Shown piece by piece: positions 54,258 through 59,137 of a stretch of DNA of 59,137 nt. Position 1 is the stretch's first letter; the number at the start of each line of letters is the position of its first letter. The stretch is from Flaviramulus sp. (GTDB lineage: Bacteria; Bacteroidota; Bacteroidia; Flavobacteriales; Flavobacteriaceae). The notes beneath the pieces are model-generated. The model had not been told where the DNA came from and searched no databases. It saw nothing but the letters and a program-made list of their open reading frames with translations. The DNA lies in contig NZ_JABDMV010000073.1 in the NCBI RefSeq assembly GCF_013001275.1, positions 1 through 59,137 of the forward strand. The letters run 5' to 3'. The position numbers were made by a program, and so were the translations under genes.

Positions 54258-54809
54258 ATGAAAAGCTTAATTAAAATATTAGTAATAGCAGTAGTTTTAG
54301 TAGCTGTGTCATGTAAAAAAGATACCGCTCCTAACTATCAATTCATGCCAAACATGTATGAATCTGTTGGGTATGAAACGTATGGAGAAGCCGCGTTTCC
54401 TGATGGTGTAGAAGCACAATTACCAGCTCAAGGCTCAATTCCAAGAGGCTATGTTCCTTTTGATATTGAAAACTCAACGGCTGGTTATGAATTAGCGAAG
54501 ACTACGTTAAAATCGCCATTGGATTCAATGCAAGTAGATTTAGAAAGAGGGAAAGTGCTTTATGATATCTACTGTGGAATTTGTCATGGAAATAAAGGCG
54601 ATGGACAAGGTATGTTAGTCAAGCGTGAAAAAATATTAGGTATACCTAGTTACGCTGACGTGGGTAGAGCAATAAATGAAGGAAGTGTTTATCACACAAT
54701 TTATTATGGTAAAAATGCCATGGGATCTTATGCGAACCAATTAAATGAAGAAGAGCGTTGGCAAGTGGTATCGTACGTGTTGAAATTAAAAGTTGATTTA
54801 GAAAAGTAA
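54258..54809 (+). CDS. actE: Alternative complex III subunit E: monoheme cytochrome c lipoprotein
   Basis: This 183-residue lipoprotein has a signal ending in VAVSC (lipid-anchored Cys19). A class I cytochrome c domain at about 95-180 carries CGICHGNKGDG, with a likely Met axial ligand in GKNAMGSYANQL and the C-terminal helix EEERWQVVSYVLKLK. It probably delivers electrons from ActA/ActB toward the oxidase. It precedes actF by 22 bases. Confidence 0.92.
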   Translation: MKSLIKILVIAVVLVAVSCKKDTAPNYQFMPNMYESVGYETYGEAAFPDGVEAQLPAQGSIPRGYVPFDIENSTAGYELAKTTLKSPLDSMQVDLERGKVLYDIYCGICHGNKGDGQGMLVKREKILGIPSYADVGRAINEGSVYHTIYYGKNAMGSYANQLNEEERWQVVSYVLKLKVDLEK

Positions 54810-54831
54810 GATTGATAAGATTATTATAGAT

Positions 54832-56199
54832 ATGTATACATTTTCAAATAAATTAAAGACATTTTCTTTCATTCTAATGATTTTAGGAGCATTAGGTGTT
54901 GGTTATGGTTTTATGACATCTCATAAATCTTTAGATGAAGTAAAAACAATGCTAGCGGAAGAAGCATCTGCTCATGGTGGAGGTCATGCTGAAGAAGCTA
55001 CACATGCTGTTCAGGAAGCTCAATCTGATAATCATGCTGAAGAATCACATGGTGAAGAGGCAATTCATGCAGACGAAGTTCATCACGATGACGCACACGC
55101 TGAACACGTTATGCATCAAATAGCAAACAGACCTTGGTCTGCGCTATATGTAGCCGCTTTTTTCTTTATGATGATAGCGTTAGGAGTTTTAGCATTTTAT
55201 GCGATTCAAATAGCCTCGCAGGCAGGCTGGTCTCCAGTATTATTTAGAGTAATGGAAGGTATTACTGCGTATGTGCTTCCAGGCACTTTAATAGTTTTAG
55301 GAATTGCAGCAGCATCAGGCACTTTAGGTCATTATAATTTATTCATTTGGATGGACCCTGAGGTAGTAGCACATGATAAATTAATTGCAGGAAAATCAGG
55401 TTTCTTAAACCTTCCATGGTTTATTATTCGTGGATTAATTTTTATCGCAGGATGGAGTTTGTACCGTCATTTTTCACGTAAATTCTCAATTGCTCAAGAT
55501 ACAGCAGAAGATAAAAGTAACTTCAAAAAATCGTTTCGTATTTCTGCGGCATTTTTAGTATTCTTTATTTATACGGAATCAATGATGTCTTGGGATTGGA
55601 TAATGAGTGTTGATCCACATTGGTTTTCAACTTTATTTGGATGGTATGTTTTTGCTAGTATGTTTGTAAGTGGTATTACTGTGATAGCATTAATTACTAT
55701 ATACTTAAAATCTAGAAATTATTTAGAGTTTGTAAATGAAAATCATTTACATGATGTAGCCAAGTTTATGTTTGCATTTAGTATTTTTTGGACATACTTG
55801 TGGTTTTCTCAATTCATGCTTATTTGGTATTCAAATATTCCAGAAGAGGTAACTTATTTTGTAACGAGATTCCAAGATTATAAATTACCATTCCTTGGAA
55901 TGGTAGTTATGAACTTTGTATTTCCGATATTAATGTTAATGAATGCCGATTACAAACGAATTCCGTGGTTTGTAGTAATGGCAGGTTTAGTTATTTTATT
56001 TGGACACTATATTGATATATTCAATATGATTATGCCAGCTACAGTAGGGGATAGATGGTTTATAGGAATTCCAGAAATAAGTTCAGTATTACTTTTCGCG
56101 GGATTATTCATATTTATAGTATTTACTGCTTTAACAAAAGCACCATTACTTGTAAAAGGATATCCTTTTAGAAAAGAAAGTGAAGAATTTCATTATTAA
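54832..56199 (+). CDS. actF: Alternative complex III subunit F (NrfD-like quinol subunit 2)
   Basis: This 455-residue membrane protein has about ten helices, a paralogue of ActC in the ACIII membrane core. TM1 (about 10-27) is followed by an extracytoplasmic loop with a His/Glu-rich stretch (residues about 42-96, many His, Glu, Asp and Ala). The rest shows SMMSWDWIMSVDPHWFSTLFGWYVF and MIMPATVGDRWFIGIPEI, typical of the family. It is followed 29 bases later by the oxidase gene coxB, supporting an ACIII-oxidase supercomplex. Confidence 0.92.
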   Translation: MYTFSNKLKTFSFILMILGALGVGYGFMTSHKSLDEVKTMLAEEASAHGGGHAEEATHAVQEAQSDNHAEESHGEEAIHADEVHHDDAHAEHVMHQIANRPWSALYVAAFFFMMIALGVLAFYAIQIASQAGWSPVLFRVMEGITAYVLPGTLIVLGIAAASGTLGHYNLFIWMDPEVVAHDKLIAGKSGFLNLPWFIIRGLIFIAGWSLYRHFSRKFSIAQDTAEDKSNFKKSFRISAAFLVFFIYTESMMSWDWIMSVDPHWFSTLFGWYVFASMFVSGITVIALITIYLKSRNYLEFVNENHLHDVAKFMFAFSIFWTYLWFSQFMLIWYSNIPEEVTYFVTRFQDYKLPFLGMVVMNFVFPILMLMNADYKRIPWFVVMAGLVILFGHYIDIFNMIMPATVGDRWFIGIPEISSVLLFAGLFIFIVFTALTKAPLLVKGYPFRKESEEFHY

Positions 56200-56228
56200 T
56201 TAGATATAAATAAAGACGAACGATACCA

Positions 56229-57302
56229 ATGACTGCTTTATTAACAATTATAGTTTTAGTATTTATTTTAGTTGCCATTTGGCAAATGGTAAAGATTTTC
56301 GATTTGGCACAAGCTAAGAACGAAAATGTAATACCTGGAGTCGCAACTGATAAGGATAATACCATGAATGGATATTTAATGATGGGCTTTTTAGCCTTCA
56401 TTTATATCATAACCATTGTATGTTTTGTAAAATGGGGTGATTTACCACTCATGTCGAACTCTGCTTCCGAGCATGGTCCAACTCTTGATAATTTGATGGT
56501 TATTTCGATGGTAATTATTTTTATCGTTCAAACAATTACTCAGTTTTTATTGCACTATTTTGCTTATAAGTATAAAGGTGAAAAAGGGAAAAAAGCATTA
56601 TTCTTTGCTGACAACAATAAATTAGAACTTATTTGGACCATTATACCTGTAATTGTTTTAGCCGGTTTAATTATTTATGGTTTAAATACCTGGATTAATA
56701 TAATGGGTGTTGACGAAAGTGATGATCCATTAGTAGTAGAATTATATGCCCAACAGTTTAACTGGAAAGCTAGATATGGTGGTGCTGATAATACTTTAGG
56801 AAAATCAAACGTTCGTTTAATTGATATAGACCGAGCAAATATCTTAGGTTTAGATGAATCTGATCCGAATGCACAAGATGATGTAATAACTACAGAATTA
56901 CATTTGCCAGTTGGCCGTCCGGTATTATTCAAAATGCGTTCTCAAGATGTTTTACATTCAGCATACATGCCACATTTTAGGGCACAAATGAATTGCGTAC
57001 CCGGGATGATTACCCAGTTTGGTTTTACGCCAACTGTAACTACTGTTGATATGCGTGCAACTCCGGAAATGGTAGAAAAAGTTAAAAATATTAATAAAAT
57101 TAGAGTTGAAAACAGTAAACCATTAGTTGCTAAAGGAGAAGAAGCTTTAGAGCGTTATGAGTTTGACTATTTATTACTTTGTAATAAAATTTGCGGGAAA
57201 TCACACTACAATATGCAAATGAAGATTGTAGTTGAAACACAGGAGGAATATGATGCTTGGATGCAAACACAAAAAGAATTTAAAGATTCTTTAATTAACT
57301 AA
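56229..57302 (+). CDS. coxB: Cytochrome c oxidase subunit II
   Basis: This 357-residue subunit accepts electrons at its CuA site. Hydrophobic segments lie near 1-20 and 40-62; the two family helices follow at about 90-115 and 135-155. The cupredoxin domain has its first ligand in VLHSAYMPHF (His about 242) and the cluster Cys318-NKI-Cys322-GKS-His326-YN-Met329. There is no fused cytochrome c domain, so it is not of the caa3 type. It follows actF by 29 bases. Confidence 0.95.
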   Translation: MTALLTIIVLVFILVAIWQMVKIFDLAQAKNENVIPGVATDKDNTMNGYLMMGFLAFIYIITIVCFVKWGDLPLMSNSASEHGPTLDNLMVISMVIIFIVQTITQFLLHYFAYKYKGEKGKKALFFADNNKLELIWTIIPVIVLAGLIIYGLNTWINIMGVDESDDPLVVELYAQQFNWKARYGGADNTLGKSNVRLIDIDRANILGLDESDPNAQDDVITTELHLPVGRPVLFKMRSQDVLHSAYMPHFRAQMNCVPGMITQFGFTPTVTTVDMRATPEMVEKVKNINKIRVENSKPLVAKGEEALERYEFDYLLLCNKICGKSHYNMQMKIVVETQEEYDAWMQTQKEFKDSLIN

Positions 57303-57330
57303 TTCATAAAGATAAAAACGATAAAAGATT

Positions 57331-59124
57331 ATGTCAGCACACGCAGATAACCACGCTCACGACGACGATCACGGACATCATCATAAAGAAACGTTTGTAA
57401 CTAAATATATATTTAGTCAGGACCATAAGATGATTGCTAAACAGTATCTTATAACAGGTACTATTATGGGCGTTATAGGTGTATTAATGTCTATGATGTT
57501 TCGTATGCAAATTGCATGGCCAGAAGAACCAAATGTGTTATTTGAAGCATTATTAGGTAAATGGGCACCAGAAGGGGTAATGGATGCTGATATTTATTTA
57601 GCGCTTGTTACCATTCATGGTACAATCATGGTATTCTTTGTATTAACAGCAGGTTTAAGTGGTACGTTTAGTAATTTGTTAATTCCATTACAAATTGGAG
57701 CGCGAGATATGGCATCTGGTTTTTTAAATATGGTGTCATACTGGATGTTTTTCTTATCGAGCGTAATCATGGTACTATCTTTATTTGTTGAGGCAGGACC
57801 GGCAGCGGCGGGTTGGACAATTTATCCTCCGTTAAGTGCATTACCAATGGCTCAAGGTGGCTCAGGAATGGGAATGACCTTATGGTTAGTATCTATGGCA
57901 ATATTTATTGCTTCATCATTATTAGGATCGCTTAATTATATAGTAACAGTTATTAATTTGCGTACAAAAGGAATGTCTATGACAAGGCTTCCACTTACAA
58001 TTTGGGCGTTTTTCATTACAGCTGTAATAGGAGTTATTTCTTTCCCAGTGTTATTATCTGCTGCATTATTGTTAATAATGGATAGAAGTTTTGGAACATC
58101 ATTCTTCTTATCTGATATATTTATTCAAGGTGAAGTATTGCATTATCAAGGAGGTTCACCGGTATTATTCGAACACTTATTTTGGTTTTTAGGACACCCA
58201 GAAGTTTATATTGTAATACTGCCAGCAATGGGTCTTGTTTCCGAAATTATGGCATCGAGTTCACGTAAACCTATATTTGGGTATAGAGCGATGATTGCTT
58301 CTATATTAGCAATAGCATTTCTTTCAACAATTGTTTGGGGTCATCATATGTTTATTTCAGGAATGAATCCATTCTTAGGATCTGTGTTTACTTTTACAAC
58401 CTTATTGATTGCAATTCCGTCTGCTGTAAAAGCATTTAACTGGATAACTACACTATGGAAGGGTAATTTACAGTTGAATCCTGCTATGCTATTTTCTATA
58501 GGATTTGTGTCTACTTTTATTACTGGCGGATTAACAGGAATTATATTAGGAGATAGTGCATTAGATATTAATGTACATGATACTTATTTTGTAGTAGCTC
58601 ACTTTCATTTAGTTATGGGTATATCGGCGTTATATGGTATGTTCGCTGGAATATATCATTGGTATCCAAAAATGTTTGGTAGAATGCTTAACAAAAATTT
58701 AGGGTATATTCATTTTTGGGTAACGGCTGTTTGTGCCTACGGTGTGTTTTTCCCAATGCACTTTATAGGAATGGCAGGATTGCCTCGTCGTTATTATACA
58801 AATAGTAATTTTCCTTTATTTGATGATCTAGCTAATGTTAATGTGATTATAACAATTTTTGCATTAATTGGTGGTGTCGTGCAGATACTATATTTATATA
58901 ATTTCTTTGCAAGTATATTCTATGGAAAGCGAACAGTCCAAAATCCATGGAAATCTACTACTTTGGAATGGACAGCACCAATAAAGCATATTCATGGAAA
59001 TTGGGAAGGCGAGATTCCACACGTTCATCGTTGGGCTTATGATTATAGTAAACCTGGACATGATGTAGATTTTGTTCCTCAAAATATTCCTTTAAAAGAG
59101 GGAGAAGAAGAACTTCAACATTAA
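57331..59124 (+). CDS. coxA: Cytochrome c oxidase subunit I
   Basis: This 597-residue heme-copper oxidase core reduces oxygen and pumps protons. The low-spin heme ligand is in TIHGTIMVFF, the CuB-ligand His and cross-linked Tyr in FLGHPEVYIVILP, the other CuB His pair in VWGHHMFISGM, and the last heme ligands in HDTYFVVAHFHLVMG. The HPEV glutamate marks the A-type family with a D channel. A His/Asp-rich N-terminal tail (about 1-22) precedes TM1. The gene is complete; 13 bases follow to the window edge, where subunit III might continue. Confidence 0.96.
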   Translation: MSAHADNHAHDDDHGHHHKETFVTKYIFSQDHKMIAKQYLITGTIMGVIGVLMSMMFRMQIAWPEEPNVLFEALLGKWAPEGVMDADIYLALVTIHGTIMVFFVLTAGLSGTFSNLLIPLQIGARDMASGFLNMVSYWMFFLSSVIMVLSLFVEAGPAAAGWTIYPPLSALPMAQGGSGMGMTLWLVSMAIFIASSLLGSLNYIVTVINLRTKGMSMTRLPLTIWAFFITAVIGVISFPVLLSAALLLIMDRSFGTSFFLSDIFIQGEVLHYQGGSPVLFEHLFWFLGHPEVYIVILPAMGLVSEIMASSSRKPIFGYRAMIASILAIAFLSTIVWGHHMFISGMNPFLGSVFTFTTLLIAIPSAVKAFNWITTLWKGNLQLNPAMLFSIGFVSTFITGGLTGIILGDSALDINVHDTYFVVAHFHLVMGISALYGMFAGIYHWYPKMFGRMLNKNLGYIHFWVTAVCAYGVFFPMHFIGMAGLPRRYYTNSNFPLFDDLANVNVIITIFALIGGVVQILYLYNFFASIFYGKRTVQNPWKSTTLEWTAPIKHIHGNWEGEIPHVHRWAYDYSKPGHDVDFVPQNIPLKEGEEELQH

Positions 59125-59137
59125 TTTTATGTTACTT

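Overview
The window looks like a chromosomal segment of a member of the Flavobacteriaceae (phylum Bacteroidota). The evidence is AT-rich DNA, upstream elements of the form TAnnTTTG (sometimes with TTG about 19 bases further up), an absence of clear Shine-Dalgarno sequences, a TonB-dependent receptor, an ExbB/ExbD/ExbD cluster, a GT117 (DUF2723) glycosyltransferase, and an alternative complex III operon running directly into a cytochrome c oxidase. I see no insertion sequence, prophage, CRISPR array or rRNA. Two tRNA genes are present, Ser(GGA) and Gln(TTG).

Layout. 1-8.0 kb: the 3' end of a TonB-dependent receptor faces a tripartite efflux operon (TetR, TolC-type channel, adaptor lipoprotein, RND pump). 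8.1-13.7 kb: a polyprenyl diphosphate synthase with a coupled unknown gene, then sucA and sucB of the 2-oxoglutarate dehydrogenase complex. 13.7-15.3 kb: a gene-poor stretch with an orphan NarL/LuxR-type response regulator, a retropepsin-like protein, repeated operator-like boxes, two sibling units that look like small RNA genes, and an unlisted 33-residue membrane peptide. 15.4-20.5 kb: tatD, asparaginase, tRNA-Ser, an Exb proton-channel operon and a PorT-like barrel. 20.5-35.4 kb, minus strand: a membrane protein, rpoN, asnS, an MMPL/RND transporter with a DUF5686-type barrel, frr-pyrH, tsf-rpsB-rpsI-rplM, and polA. 35.5-42.2 kb: a metallophosphoesterase, a cysteine-free thioredoxin-fold protein, a polysaccharide deacetylase, GT117, tRNA-Gln and a universal stress protein. 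42.3-46.9 kb: rimP-nusA-infB behind a terminator-like leader hairpin. 46.9-59.1 kb: a SPOR-domain protein, then actABCDEF-coxBA for quinol-to-oxygen electron transfer.

How the genes fit together. Most of the window is housekeeping: translation (rplM, rpsI, rpsB, tsf, frr, infB, asnS, rimP), transcription (nusA, rpoN), DNA synthesis (polA), the TCA cycle (sucAB) and respiration (ACIII plus oxidase). Envelope functions are efflux, TonB energisation, beta-barrels and glycan enzymes. Many starts were moved inward from the longest open frame, because the longest frame began at the TTG of a TAnnTTTG promoter element.

The best candidate for something undescribed is at 13.7-14.8 kb. A box, AGTGCGTATTTT, occurs three times around an orphan response regulator. 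Two copies sit at the same distance from a TAnnTTTA element, and each is followed by a transcript-sized unit of about 70 nt ending in a hairpin. The two units share a 5' segment that is complementary to the regulator's own leader. One unit also carries a 14-base match to DNA upstream of the ACIII operon. This is inference from sequence pattern only.
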